Positions 1 to 8,744 of a DNA stretch of 64,000 bases are shown here, piece after piece; positions within the stretch are counted from its first letter, which is position 1, and every line of letters starts with the position of its first letter. Under the pieces are notes generated by a model, which was given only the letters and a program-made list of their open reading frames with translations, had not been told where the DNA came from and ran no database searches. This DNA comes from Paraburkholderia sp. DHOC27. Its GTDB lineage: Bacteria; Pseudomonadota; Gammaproteobacteria; Burkholderiales; Burkholderiaceae. Location: positions 62,001 through 126,000 of the forward strand of contig NZ_QVQV01000013.1 of the NCBI RefSeq assembly GCF_003429005.1, written 5' to 3'. The position numbers and the translations under genes are program-made.

Positions 1-86
1 GAGCATTGCGGGCTTTTTCATACCTTTGAGCGCGATGGTTGCTTGCCGCGCGCTCCGCATCACCGATTGAAACGTATTTGCACACC

Positions 87-284
87 ATGAACATTCATAT
101 CAATCAGAAGCCGCTCACGCTCCCGGATGGAGCGACCGTCGCCGATGCCCTGGCTGCCTTCGGCGCCCGTCCGCCTTTCGCGGTGGCGCTGAATGGCGAT
201 TTCGTGGCCCGTACCCAGCACGCAGCGCGCGCGCTGCAGGCGGGTGACAAGCTGGACGTCGTGCAACCGGTTGCCGGCGGCTGA
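87..284 (+). CDS. thiS: ThiS, sulfur-carrier protein for thiamine thiazole synthesis
   Basis: A 65-residue ubiquitin-like protein that ends in Gly-Gly, the tail that is adenylated and turned into a thiocarboxylate so that ThiS can hand sulfur to ThiG. It begins MNIHINQKPL and has the usual VALNGDFV core. I chose the ATG at 87 because the open frame upstream (from a TTG at 39) adds only unrelated residues, and 65 residues is the normal length of the family. It lies just upstream of thiG and thiE, which settles the role. The gene before it, expected to be thiO or thiC, is outside the window. Confidence 0.93.
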   Translation: MNIHINQKPLTLPDGATVADALAAFGARPPFAVALNGDFVARTQHAARALQAGDKLDVVQPVAGG

Positions 285-453
285 CAGACCGGGCGGTTGC
301 GCCCGCACGAGTGGGCCACAGCGTTCGCGCCTGGAACGTCTGGAATGTATGGAATGAATCTTCGCAGGCGGCACGGCAAGTCACCGCTCGCGAACGGACA
401 AACGGCTGCGTGTGCCCATGCCGCCGCGTATTGCCAGAAACAAGGATGACCCG

Positions 454-1269
454 ATGACCTCTTCTCCCTCCGCCGACGCCCTCACGCTGTACGGCGAAAC
501 CTTCGCCAGCCGCGTGCTGCTCGGCACGTCACGCTATCCGTCGTTGCAGTCGCTGTCCGATTCGATCGACGCCGCGAAACCGGGCATGGTCACCGTTGCC
601 CTGCGCCGTCAGATGAACGAGGGCGGCGCCGAAGCCGGCTTCTTCGATCTGCTCAAACGCCACGGCGTGCCGCTGCTGCCGAACACGGCCGGCTGCCAGA
701 GCGTGAACGAAGCGGTCACGACCGCGCATATGGCGCGCGAAGTCTTCGAAACCGACTGGATCAAGCTCGAACTGATCGGCGACGACTACACGTTGCAGCC
801 GGACCCGGTTGGCTTGATCGAAGCCGCTGCGCGACTCGTCAAGGACGGCTTCAAGGTGCTGCCGTACTGCACGGAAGATCTCGTGATTGGGCGCCGGCTG
901 CTCGACGCCGGTTGCGAAGCGTTGATGCCGTGGGGCGCCCCCATCGGTACCGGCAAGGGCGTGATCAATCCGTACGGCTTGCGGGTTCTGCGCGACCGTC
1001 TGCCCGATGTGCCGTTGATCGTCGACGCCGGTCTCGGCGTGCCGTCGCATGCGGCTCAGGTCATGGAGTGGGGTTTCGACGGCGTGCTGCTGAACACGGC
1101 GGTCTCCCAAGCCACGCATCCCGAGGCGATGGCCCGCGCTTTCGCGCTGGGTGCCGAAGCAGGGCGTCAAGCTTATCTGGCCGGTCCGATGGCCGAACGT
1201 GAAGCCGCCCACGCGAGCACGCCGGTGGTCGGCATGCCGTTCTGGCATCAGGATGGGAGCGCCGCATGA
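454..1269 (+). CDS. thiG: ThiG, thiazole synthase
   Basis: A 271-residue TIM-barrel enzyme that condenses deoxyxylulose 5-phosphate, dehydroglycine and the sulfur of ThiS thiocarboxylate to the thiazole phosphate of thiamine. The segment WIKLELIGDD carries the lysine expected to form the Schiff base with the sugar, and the C-terminal phosphate-binding region (DAGLGVPSHA, GVLLNTAV) is intact. The frame is open from 412, but the ATG at 454 has an AAGGA ribosome site seven bases ahead and gives the usual ThiG N-terminus (LTLYGETFASRVLLGTSRYPS). The stop overlaps the thiE start by four bases (ATGA), so the two are probably translated together. Confidence 0.95.
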   Translation: MTSSPSADALTLYGETFASRVLLGTSRYPSLQSLSDSIDAAKPGMVTVALRRQMNEGGAEAGFFDLLKRHGVPLLPNTAGCQSVNEAVTTAHMAREVFETDWIKLELIGDDYTLQPDPVGLIEAAARLVKDGFKVLPYCTEDLVIGRRLLDAGCEALMPWGAPIGTGKGVINPYGLRVLRDRLPDVPLIVDAGLGVPSHAAQVMEWGFDGVLLNTAVSQATHPEAMARAFALGAEAGRQAYLAGPMAEREAAHASTPVVGMPFWHQDGSAA

Positions 1270-2381
1270 CGTCCAGCACGAAAGAGACTTTGCCGCTGGG
1301 GGGCCGCGATCTGTTCTGGCCGCCCGCCGATGAACTCACGGAAGCCGCCGAGCGTATCCGCGCACGCCTCGGTGACTGGCCGGCGTCGCATGTGGCCTGG
1401 CGCATTTGCCTCGCCGCGCCCGACGATGCGAACGGCGGCGACCTGATCGTCATCGCCGATGCGCAGCAGCACCTCGAACAGATTGCGCGCTGGCAGGTTC
1501 AGGGCGCGGGCGTGATCGAAGCCGCTGCGGGGCGGGCCACCTTGCATCTCGGTGGTGAGCGCTACGCGCTGGAAGGGCATCTGGCGGAAGACTGGATTCC
1601 GGCGCTGGCCGCGTTTCTGGATTGCGGTTTCGCGCCGCACGACGCGCTGGTGCTGGCAATGGCCTGGCGCGACGGCGACGAAACGACCGCCGCCGTCGAC
1701 GCCTGGCCGTGCGACCTGACGCGTTTTCCGCGCGTGTCCGGCTTGCTGGCCGCACCGGCGCAAGCGTTCGCGCCGTGTCCGCCGCGCCTCGGTCTTTACC
1801 CGGTTCTGCCGACTGCAGAATGGGTGGAGCGCGTGGTCAGCTATGGCGTGAAGACGGTGCAGTTGCGTCGCAAGACAGCCGAGCCGGGCGTGCTGGTGCA
1901 GGAAATCGCCCGCTGCGTCGCGGCAGGTCATCAGCACGACGCCCAGGTGTTCATCAACGATCACTGGCAGGCGGCGCTGGCAGCTGGCGCGTACGGCGTG
2001 CATCTCGGCCAGGAAGACCTGCATGAGGCCGACCTCGCCTCGCTCGCGGCGGCCGGCATGCGCCTCGGCCTGTCGACGCACGGCTACTACGAAATTCTCA
2101 CCGCGCTGCATTTCCGCCCCAGCTACATCGCGCTCGGCGCGGTCTTCCCGACCACCACCAAGGTGATGCCCACCGCGCCGCAGGGTTTGACGCGGCTCGC
2201 CCGTTATGTGCGTCTGCTGGGGGACGTGGTGCCGCTGGTGGCGATTGGCGGCATCGACCAGCAGGTGCTGCCGCAAGTGCTCGCCACGGGCGTTGGCAGC
2301 GCGGCCGTCGTGCGGGCCGTCACCGAGGCTGCCGACCCCTCTCTTGCAGTTTCCGCAATGCGTCAAGGGTTTACGCCATAA
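1266..2381 (+). CDS. thiE: ThiE, thiamine-phosphate synthase with long N-terminal extension
   Basis: A 371-residue protein; ordinary ThiE has about 210. The C-terminal part, from about residue 170 (RLGLYPVLPTAEWVERVV), is the TIM-barrel synthase that joins the pyrimidine and thiazole moieties. It has QLRRK, the FINDHW segment, HLGQEDL, the GLSTHGYYE stretch, ALGAVFPTTTK and AIGGI, which bind the two phosphates. The first 160 or so residues are not part of the catalytic fold and show no motif I recognise. They are rich in Ala, Asp and Trp, with no signal peptide or membrane segment. Start by ATGA overlap with thiG. It completes a thiSGE operon. Confidence 0.9.
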   Translation: MTSSTKETLPLGGRDLFWPPADELTEAAERIRARLGDWPASHVAWRICLAAPDDANGGDLIVIADAQQHLEQIARWQVQGAGVIEAAAGRATLHLGGERYALEGHLAEDWIPALAAFLDCGFAPHDALVLAMAWRDGDETTAAVDAWPCDLTRFPRVSGLLAAPAQAFAPCPPRLGLYPVLPTAEWVERVVSYGVKTVQLRRKTAEPGVLVQEIARCVAAGHQHDAQVFINDHWQAALAAGAYGVHLGQEDLHEADLASLAAAGMRLGLSTHGYYEILTALHFRPSYIALGAVFPTTTKVMPTAPQGLTRLARYVRLLGDVVPLVAIGGIDQQVLPQVLATGVGSAAVVRAVTEAADPSLAVSAMRQGFTP

Positions 2382-2439
2382 TCGCGAAGCCCCGCTTATC
2401 GGGACAGGGCCCGTCACGGCAGCTTTTGCACGTTGGCCC

Positions 2440-2445
2440 TATAAT
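2440..2445 (+). promoter_or_regulatory. -10 like box before mla operon
   Basis: A perfect TATAAT lies 33 bases before the mlaF start codon, in the 96-base gap after thiE. I see no convincing -35 at 16-18 bases upstream. The same nine bases, CCCTATAAT, occur before the exporter gene at 7018. Confidence 0.45.
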
Positions 2446-2477
2446 CCGGCGTTCTGTGTAAAAGGATTGTTAGCTTC

Positions 2478-3299
2478 GTGCCTTCCTCTCCCGAGACCCT
2501 TCTCGAGCTGCGTGACGTCGACTTCGGTTATGGCGACCGGCTCGTCCTGTCGAACCTGAACCTGCGCTTCCAGCGCGGCCAGGTGGTGGCGGTCATGGGC
2601 GGCTCGGGTTGCGGCAAGACCACGGTCTTGCGTCTGATCGGCGGCCTCGTGCGTGCAAAGCGTGGCCAGATTCTGTTTCAAGGCCAGGATATCGGCGGGC
2701 AGACACGCGACGGGCTGTACGCGCTGCGTCGCAAGATGGGCATGCTGTTCCAGTTTGGCGCGTTGTTCACCGACATGTCCGTGTTCGAGAACGTGGCGTT
2801 TGCACTGCGCGAGCACACTGACCTTCCCGAAGAACTGATCCGCGACCTGGTGTTGATGAAGCTCAATGCCGTGGGTCTGCGCGGGGCGCGCGATCTCGCG
2901 CCGTCGGAGATTTCCGGCGGCATGGCGCGGCGCGTGGCATTGGCGCGCGCCATCGCGCTCGACCCCGAACTGATGATGTACGACGAGCCGTTTGCCGGCC
3001 TCGATCCCATTTCACTCGGCATTACGGCCAACCTGATTCGCGCGCTGAACCAGGCGCTCGGCGCTACCTCGATCCTGGTCACGCACGATGTGCCGGAATC
3101 GTTCGCGATTGCCGACTACGTCTATTTCCTCGCCAACGGCGGTGTCCACGCGGAAGGCTCGCCCGCGCAGTTGCGCGCGTCCACGGACCCGACCGTGCGC
3201 CAGTTCATCGACGGCGCGCCGGACGGCCCGTTCAAGTTCCACTATCCAAGCAACACGCCGCTTGCGGCAGACTTTGGCATCGGCGGAGGGCAGGCATGA
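2478..3299 (+). CDS. mlaF: MlaF, ATPase of the phospholipid transporter MlaFEDB
   Basis: A 273-residue ABC ATPase that powers lipid movement between the inner membrane and the periplasmic carrier MlaC. Motifs in order: Walker A GGSGCGKTT, Q-loop region LFQFGALFTD, signature ISGGMARRVALARA, Walker B LMMYDEPFAGLDP and the switch histidine in LVTHD. The GTG at 2478 is the start. Its stop overlaps the mlaE start in ATGA. The ISGGM form of the signature and the following MlaE permease separate it from sugar or amino-acid ABC ATPases. Expected to sit on the cytoplasmic face with MlaB. Confidence 0.94.
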   Translation: MPSSPETLLELRDVDFGYGDRLVLSNLNLRFQRGQVVAVMGGSGCGKTTVLRLIGGLVRAKRGQILFQGQDIGGQTRDGLYALRRKMGMLFQFGALFTDMSVFENVAFALREHTDLPEELIRDLVLMKLNAVGLRGARDLAPSEISGGMARRVALARAIALDPELMMYDEPFAGLDPISLGITANLIRALNQALGATSILVTHDVPESFAIADYVYFLANGGVHAEGSPAQLRASTDPTVRQFIDGAPDGPFKFHYPSNTPLAADFGIGGGQA

Positions 3300-4063
3300 T
3301 CAGTACGATCGGACGCTCGGTGATCGGCGGCCTCGAAACGGCCGGCTACGCCACGCGCCTGTTCCTGCGGCTAGTGCTGCAGTTCTTCCCGCTGCTGCGC
3401 CGTCCGCGTCTTGTCACGAAGCAGATCCACTTCGTCGGTAACTATTCGCTGGTGATCATCGCGGTGTCCGGTTTGTTCGTCGGCTTCGTGCTCGGTCTGC
3501 AGGGCTACAACACACTGAACCGCTATGGTTCGGAGCAGGCGCTCGGTTTGCTGGTGGCGCTCTCGCTCGTGCGTGAACTCGGGCCGGTGGTCACCGCGCT
3601 GCTGTTCGCGGGCCGCGCCGGTACGTCGCTCACGGCGGAGATTGGTTTGATGAAGGCGGGCGAACAGCTCACCGCCATGGAAATGATGGCGGTCGACCCC
3701 GTCAAGATCGTGATCGCACCGCGCTTGTGGGCAGGCATCATCTCCATGCCGATCCTGGCCGCCATCTTCAGCGCGGTCGGCGTGTTCGGCGGTTATGTCG
3801 TGGGCGTGCTGATGATCGGCGTCGACGCCGGCTCGTTCTGGTCGCAGATGCAAGGCGGCGTGGACGTGTGGGCGGACGTCGGCAACGGCGTGATCAAGAG
3901 TATTGTGTTCGGCTTTGCGGTGACGTTCATCGCGCTCTTTCAGGGCTATGAAGCCAAACCGACGCCCGAGGGTGTATCGCGTGCCACGACCAAGACGGTC
4001 GTGTACGGATCGCTCGCGGTGCTCGGCCTCGATTTCCTGCTGACTGCATTGATGTTCAGCTAA
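3296..4063 (+). CDS. mlaE: MlaE, permease of the phospholipid transporter
   Basis: A 255-residue inner-membrane permease of the MlaE/DUF140 family. The sequence shows the family core: GLQGYNTLNRYGSEQALGL, LVRELGPVVTALLFAGRAG, SLTAEIGLMKAGEQLTAMEMM and a C-terminal hydrophobic pair of helices ending TALMFS. It pairs with MlaF and forms the membrane channel of MlaFEDB. It starts in a 4-base overlap with mlaF and is followed 86 bases later by mlaD. Length and motifs are standard. Confidence 0.94.
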   Translation: MISTIGRSVIGGLETAGYATRLFLRLVLQFFPLLRRPRLVTKQIHFVGNYSLVIIAVSGLFVGFVLGLQGYNTLNRYGSEQALGLLVALSLVRELGPVVTALLFAGRAGTSLTAEIGLMKAGEQLTAMEMMAVDPVKIVIAPRLWAGIISMPILAAIFSAVGVFGGYVVGVLMIGVDAGSFWSQMQGGVDVWADVGNGVIKSIVFGFAVTFIALFQGYEAKPTPEGVSRATTKTVVYGSLAVLGLDFLLTALMFS

Positions 4064-4149
4064 AAAGCTGCGCCGCACGTTTTCCGCCGCGGGTGTCGAT
4101 GCCCTCGCGTCGTGCGGGAAGCGTCGTGGGCGCAAGGATTCTCTTTGGG

Positions 4150-4707
4150 ATGACGATGAAAAAGACTGCTCTCGACTTCTGGGTCGGCCTGTTCGTGGTG
4201 CTGGGTTTTGTAGCGCTGCTGTTTCTGGCGCTGAAGGCCGGCAACATGAGCTCGTTGTCGTTTCAGGCAACCTACCCGGTCAAACTGAAGTTCGACAATA
4301 TCGGCGGCCTGAAGGCTCGCGCGCCGGTGAAAAGCGCGGGCGTGACGGTGGGCCGGGTCGATTCGATCAACTTCGACACGAATTCGTATCAAGCCCTGGT
4401 TACGATCGACATCGACAAGCAATACCAGTTTCCGAAGGACACCTCGGCGAAGATCCTGACGGCGGGTTTGCTTGGCGAGCAGTACATCGGTCTCGAACCG
4501 GGCGGCGACAGCGAAATGCTGAAAGCCGGCGACACGATCTCGATGACCCAGTCGGCCATCGTGCTCGAAAACCTCATTGGACAATTCCTGTATAGCAAGG
4601 CAGCTGACTCTGGCGCAGCCAAATCGGGCGCGTCCGCTGCGGCCCCTGCGCCGGCCATGCCCGCGCCGGCGCCGGCAGTGGCCGCATCGGCCGCGTCGGG
4701 TCAATAA
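4150..4707 (+). CDS. mlaD: MlaD, MCE-domain subunit of the phospholipid transporter
   Basis: A 185-residue protein with an N-terminal membrane anchor (TALDFWVGLFVVLGFVALLF) and one MCE domain at about residues 40-118 (YPVKLKFDNIGGLK, APVKSAGVTVGRVD, LLGEQYIGLEPGG). MlaD hexamers bind lipid in the periplasm and dock MlaC. After about residue 150 there is an Ala/Pro-rich tail of low complexity. The frame runs back to 4093, but ATG 4150 gives the usual MTMKKTALDFWVG start; the ATG at 4156 is an alternative. Confidence 0.92.
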   Translation: MTMKKTALDFWVGLFVVLGFVALLFLALKAGNMSSLSFQATYPVKLKFDNIGGLKARAPVKSAGVTVGRVDSINFDTNSYQALVTIDIDKQYQFPKDTSAKILTAGLLGEQYIGLEPGGDSEMLKAGDTISMTQSAIVLENLIGQFLYSKAADSGAAKSGASAAAPAPAMPAPAPAVAASAASGQ

Positions 4708-4718
4708 GGAGAACAAGA

Positions 4719-5717
4719 ATGCAGACCATGCGCGTCCGTAGTTCGGCGCTGGCGCTGGCCGCGGCAATGCTCGCGGGCTGTGCGACCGTTAATACGCCCA
4801 CCAAGGGCGATCCGCTGGAAGGCCTGAACCGCTCGATCTTCACCTTCAACGACAAGGTGGATCAGTACGCGCTCAAGCCGGTGGCCCAAGGCTACGTGAA
4901 GATCACGCCGCAGCCGGTGCGCGATAGCGTGACCAACTTCTTCTCGAACATCGGCGACGTCTACGTCGCGGCGAATAACCTGCTGCAGTTGAAGATCACG
5001 GATGGCGTCGAAGACATCATGCGGATCGTCATCAACACCGTGTTTGGTGTGGGCGGCCTGTTCGACGTGGCCACTCTCGCGAAGCTGCCCAAGCACGACA
5101 ACGACCTCGGCCTCACGCTCGGTCACTATGGCGTGCCTGCGGGTCCGTACCTGGTGCTGCCGCTGTTCGGGCCGAGCACGGTGCGCGATGCGGTGGGTTC
5201 GATTGGCGCCTACTACGTGAATCCGCTCTCTTATATTCACCCGGACGGCCTGAGCTGGGCGCTGTATGGCGTGAACATCGTCAACACGCGCGCCAACCTG
5301 CTGGGCGCGAGCGACGTGCTGGAAGGCGCCGCACTCGATAAATACTCGTTCGTGCGCAACGCTTATCTGCAACGGCGTAACTATTTGTTGTCGCAAGGAA
5401 AGGGCGGCTCGGCGGGCGCGGCATTGCCGGACTACGGCGACAATGCGCCGCTGCCCAAGTACGACGACTCGGAAAGTGGGGCGGCCGCGCCGGCAGCGGG
5501 CGCCACAGCCGCGCCTACGCCCGGGGCGGCGACTGCGCCAGCGGGCGCATCAGGTGCCGAAACGTCTGCAGTACCGGCGGCTGCGGGTGCGGTGCCTGCA
5601 TCATCTGCTGAAGGCACGCCTCCCATTGATCTGAACGGCGGTCCGGAAACCACTCAGGTCCCAGCCGACCAGATCGTACCGCCGCGGTTGAATTTCCCGA
5701 CATTCAGGCTGCATTGA
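4719..5717 (+). CDS. mlaA: MlaA (VacJ), outer-membrane lipoprotein of the Mla system
   Basis: A 332-residue lipoprotein: signal peptide with lipobox LAGC, so the mature protein starts at Cys21. The VacJ domain follows, with DPLEGLNRSIFTFND near the start, then LGLTLGHYGVPAGPYLVLPLFGPSTVRD and YYVNPLSYI. MlaA forms a ring in the outer membrane and removes misplaced phospholipids from the outer leaflet, passing them to MlaC. The last 100 or so residues are an Ala/Pro/Gly-rich extension not needed for the fold. AAGGAG seven bases before the ATG supports the start. In E. coli mlaA lies apart from the other mla genes; here it is inside the operon. Confidence 0.94.
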   Translation: MQTMRVRSSALALAAAMLAGCATVNTPTKGDPLEGLNRSIFTFNDKVDQYALKPVAQGYVKITPQPVRDSVTNFFSNIGDVYVAANNLLQLKITDGVEDIMRIVINTVFGVGGLFDVATLAKLPKHDNDLGLTLGHYGVPAGPYLVLPLFGPSTVRDAVGSIGAYYVNPLSYIHPDGLSWALYGVNIVNTRANLLGASDVLEGAALDKYSFVRNAYLQRRNYLLSQGKGGSAGAALPDYGDNAPLPKYDDSESGAAAPAAGATAAPTPGAATAPAGASGAETSAVPAAAGAVPASSAEGTPPIDLNGGPETTQVPADQIVPPRLNFPTFRLH

Positions 5718-5834
5718 TTGTTGCTGCCGTAACACCTGGAAACGACTCTCGCAGTCTGGGCGTGGGATGCTAATGAACTCGCGCCCGGTTGCGGGCTCCA
5801 AGGTTTGCACTGTTATTTCAGCAAGGCTCTTAAT

Positions 5835-6464
5835 ATGAAAAAATTCCTTCTCGTTTCGTTGTTCTCGGCATTTGTTTCGTTCGGCGGCTCGGCTTTCGCG
5901 CAAGCCGTTGACAGCAGTTCGCCGGATGGCCTGGTGAAGACGGTCACCCAGCAGGTGGTCGACGCAGTGAAAAGCGACAAGTCGATCCAGCAGGGCGACA
6001 TTTCGCATATCACCCAGCTGGTCAACGAAAAGATCCTGCCGTACACCGACTTCCGTCGTACCACGCAACTGGCAATGGGCCGCAACTGGCGCACCGCAAC
6101 GCCTGAACAGCAGAACGCCGTGGTCGAGCAGTTCAAGATGCTGTTGATCCGCACGTATTCGGGCGCGCTGGCGCAGGTGAAGGATCAACAGATTCAATAC
6201 AAGCCGTTCCGCATGAATCCGGACGACACCGACACGGTGGTGCGCTCCACGGTGATGAACAATGGCTCGCCCATCGAACTCGACTACCGTCTATACAAGA
6301 CGCCGCAAGGCTGGCGCGTGTATGACATCAACGTGCTCGGCGCATGGCTCATCCAGGCGTATCAGCAGCAATTCAACGAGCAGATCCAGCAGCACGGCGT
6401 GGATGGCCTGATCCAGTTCCTCACGCAGCGCAACCAGCAGCTTGCTGCCGGCAAGCAATCGTGA
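5835..6464 (+). CDS. mlaC: MlaC, periplasmic phospholipid carrier
   Basis: A 209-residue periplasmic protein of the MlaC/Ttg2D family. ATG 5835 gives a clean signal peptide (MKKFLLVSLFSAF, Ala-rich cleavage site near FAQA), while the longer frame from 5805 would place ten unrelated residues in front. Family features visible: LPYTDFRRTTQLAMGRNWRTATPEQQ, FKMLLIRTYSGAL, and GWRVYDINVLGAWLIQAYQQQF. It shuttles single phospholipids between MlaA and MlaD. The stop overlaps the GTG of mlaB (GTGA). Confidence 0.94.
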   Translation: MKKFLLVSLFSAFVSFGGSAFAQAVDSSSPDGLVKTVTQQVVDAVKSDKSIQQGDISHITQLVNEKILPYTDFRRTTQLAMGRNWRTATPEQQNAVVEQFKMLLIRTYSGALAQVKDQQIQYKPFRMNPDDTDTVVRSTVMNNGSPIELDYRLYKTPQGWRVYDINVLGAWLIQAYQQQFNEQIQQHGVDGLIQFLTQRNQQLAAGKQS

Positions 6465-6790
6465 GTACGGCAGCAAACGCTGAGGTCGGTTCGGCTGCCG
6501 GTCACGCCGGCCGCTTCGAAACCGGTTCGACGCTCACGCACGCGAGCGCGAAGGCTGCGCTCGCGGCCGGTCTGCAACGTATCTCAGCGGGCGCGCGCGG
6601 CGTGGACTGCGCGCCGCTCAAGCAATTCGATTCATCGGCGCTCGCTGTGCTGATCGCCTGGCAACGCGCCGCTCAGGCGCGCGGCGGCGCGCTCGACATC
6701 GTCAACCTGCCGGCTGGTCTCGCCAGTCTGGCGCATGCCTACGGCGTCGACGCCCTGCTGGGTCGCCTGACGCCCGCTCCCGCGCTTTAA
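6461..6790 (+). CDS. mlaB: MlaB, STAS-domain subunit of the phospholipid transporter
   Basis: A 109-residue STAS-domain protein that starts with GTG overlapping the mlaC stop. The segment QFDSSALAVLIAWQRAAQ is the STAS helix with the conserved Asp-Ser-Ser found in MlaB and anti-sigma antagonists. Its place as last gene of the mla operon assigns it to the cytoplasmic MlaF-MlaB subcomplex. The frame is open further upstream (from 6344), but that part lies wholly inside mlaC and is out-of-frame noise. Confidence 0.88.
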   Translation: MSTAANAEVGSAAGHAGRFETGSTLTHASAKAALAAGLQRISAGARGVDCAPLKQFDSSALAVLIAWQRAAQARGGALDIVNLPAGLASLAHAYGVDALLGRLTPAPAL

Positions 6791-6916
6791 CGTCGCAAGG
6801 CGCGCCGCCGCCTCGCGCGGCGTGGGGCGGCTTTCCGCAACCCTCGGCGCGCTGCGTTGCCACCCTCGCATCAGCTTCCCAATCCCCCGGCTGAGTCGAG
6901 CGGTTCGACTTTGCCC

Positions 6917-6922
6917 TATAAT
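6917..6922 (+). promoter_or_regulatory. -10 like box before ABC-2 exporter
   Basis: TATAAT in the 227-base gap between mlaB and the exporter ATPase, about 95 bases ahead of the ATG at 7018. It suggests that the exporter, ibaG and murA can be transcribed separately from mla. No strong -35 is seen. Confidence 0.45.
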
Positions 6923-7017
6923 CAAACGTTTTTTGGCGCTTCTAACGGGCCCCAATTTCGTTCCTCCCTGCACTTCGCACATCTATCAGGCGCCGTGATT
7001 TCAAGCGGCCCACAGTC

Positions 7018-7950
7018 ATGCCAGCCATAGAAATTCGTAACGTCAAAAAGCGCTACAAAGAGCTTCAGGCGCTCAAGGGCGTCAGCCTCACGGTGGAAGA
7101 AGGCGAGTTCTTCGGACTGCTCGGTCCGAACGGCGCGGGCAAGACGACCCTCATCAGCATCCTCGCAGGACTCGCGCGCGCCGACGAAGGCAGCATCGCG
7201 GTGCGCGGTCATGATGTCGTCAACGATTTCCGCGACGCGCGGCGTGCGCTCGGTGTCGTGCCGCAAGAACTCGTATTCGATCCGTTCTTTACGGTGCGCG
7301 AAACCTTGCGTATTCAGTCCGGCTATTTTGGTCTGCGCAACAACGATGCGTGGATCGACGAAGTGATGGCCAATCTCGACCTCACCGAGAAAGCGGACGT
7401 CAACATGCGTGCGCTCTCCGGCGGCATGAAACGCCGCGTGCTGGTCGCGCAGGCGCTGGTGCACCGGCCGCCGGTGATCGTGCTAGACGAGCCCACCGCG
7501 GGCGTGGACGTCGAACTGCGTCAGACCTTGTGGAAATTCATTTCGCGTCTGAACCGCGAGGGTCACACGATCGTGCTGACCACGCACTATCTGGAAGAAG
7601 CCGAATCGCTGTGTGATCGCATTGCGATGCTGCGCCGTGGCGAAGTGGTCGCGCTCGAACGCACCAGCACGCTGCTGCAACGCTTCGCCGGCATGCAACT
7701 GTTCGTGCGCTTCGCGCAAGGCGTCCTGCCTGCCGAGCTGCGCCCGCTCGAAGTCGAAGTTGGCGCGAGCAACGGCAACGGCCGGCAACATCTGCTGCGT
7801 CTGTCGAGCTACGACGAAGTCGAGCGGATTCTCGCGCAATGCCGCAACGCGGGTTGCACGTTCGAAGAAATCGAGGTGCGCAAAGCCGACCTCGAAGATG
7901 TGTTCGTTCAGGTGATGAACGGTCCGGAAGTGATCGAGGGGCTGGCATGA
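7018..7950 (+). CDS. ABC-2 exporter ATPase, YadG-like
   Basis: A 310-residue ATP-binding protein: Walker A GPNGAGKTT, signature LSGGMKRRVLVAQAL, Walker B VIVLDEPTAGVDVE and switch His in TTHYLEEAE. These are typical of the CcmA/YadG branch that works with ABC-2 permeases. The C-terminal 80 residues form the usual extension of this branch (LEDVFVQVMNGP). It overlaps the next gene by ATGA. Substrate unknown; family members export lipids, polysaccharides or drugs. Its place between mla and murA hints at an envelope role (inference). Confidence 0.88.
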   Translation: MPAIEIRNVKKRYKELQALKGVSLTVEEGEFFGLLGPNGAGKTTLISILAGLARADEGSIAVRGHDVVNDFRDARRALGVVPQELVFDPFFTVRETLRIQSGYFGLRNNDAWIDEVMANLDLTEKADVNMRALSGGMKRRVLVAQALVHRPPVIVLDEPTAGVDVELRQTLWKFISRLNREGHTIVLTTHYLEEAESLCDRIAMLRRGEVVALERTSTLLQRFAGMQLFVRFAQGVLPAELRPLEVEVGASNGNGRQHLLRLSSYDEVERILAQCRNAGCTFEEIEVRKADLEDVFVQVMNGPEVIEGLA

Positions 7951-8729
7951 GCAGCGTGAGCAGTTTCAGTGGTTTCAGCGGTTTTAGAACGCTGTTTTAC
8001 AAGGAAATCCTGCGGTTCTGGAAGGTGTCGTTCCAGACCGTGCTGGCGCCGGTCATTACCGCATTGCTGTATCTGACCATCTTCGGCCACGCATTGCGCG
8101 GCCATGTGCAGGTCTATCCCGGCGTCGAATACACGAGCTTCCTGATTCCCGGTCTGGTGATGATGAGCGTCTTGCAGAACGCATTCGCCAACAGTTCGTC
8201 GTCGCTAATCCAGTCCAAGATCACCGGCAACCTGGTATTCGTGCTACTGCCGCCGTTGTCCCACTATGAGATGTACTTCGCCTATGTGCTGGCGTCGGTG
8301 GTGCGTGGGCTCGCGGTCGGGTTCGGCGTGTTTATCGTGACGATCTGGTTCGTGCCGGTGAGCTTCAACGCGCCGCTCCTGATCGTTGCATTCGCGGTGC
8401 TGGGCGCGGCCATTCTCGGCACACTCGGACTCATCGCAGGTATCTGGGCCGAGAAGTTCGACCAGCTCGCCGCGTTCCAGAATTTCCTGATCATGCCGCT
8501 CACGTTCCTCTCGGGCGTGTTCTATTCGACGCATACGCTGCCGCCGGTGTGGCGCGAAGTGTCGCGGCTCAATCCTTTTTTCTACATGATCGACGGCTTT
8601 CGCTACGGTTTCTTTGGGGTGTCGGATATCGACCCGCTCGTGAGCCTGGCCATTGTCTTTGGTTTCTTCGTGGTGCTGGCGGCCGTGGCGATGCGCATGC
8701 TCGCCACTGGCTACAAGCTGCGCCACTGA
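7947..8729 (+). CDS. ABC-2 exporter permease, YadH-like
   Basis: A 260-residue integral membrane protein of the ABC-2 type, about six helices. Recognisable parts are the amphipathic start TLFYKEILRFWKVSFQTVLAP, the segment SFLIPGLVMMSVLQNAF, and the C-terminal FLSGVFYSTHTLPPVWREVSRLNPFFYMIDGFRYGFFG, which is the ABC-2 signature region. Start ATG 7947 overlaps the stop of the ATPase gene; the frame extends back to 7839 but only inside that gene. The two make one exporter. Confidence 0.88.
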   Translation: MSSVSSFSGFSGFRTLFYKEILRFWKVSFQTVLAPVITALLYLTIFGHALRGHVQVYPGVEYTSFLIPGLVMMSVLQNAFANSSSSLIQSKITGNLVFVLLPPLSHYEMYFAYVLASVVRGLAVGFGVFIVTIWFVPVSFNAPLLIVAFAVLGAAILGTLGLIAGIWAEKFDQLAAFQNFLIMPLTFLSGVFYSTHTLPPVWREVSRLNPFFYMIDGFRYGFFGVSDIDPLVSLAIVFGFFVVLAAVAMRMLATGYKLRH

Positions 8730-8744
8730 CGAGGAGCATTCCCC

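Noticed and set aside
1..86. Possible end of thiO or another thiamine gene before thiS
   Set aside because: Only a few dozen bases are present; two frames end here and neither stretch is recognisable.
2426..2445. TTGCAC and TATAAT as a -35/-10 pair before mlaF
   Set aside because: Only 8 bases separate them, far from the 16-18 needed; only the -10 is reported.
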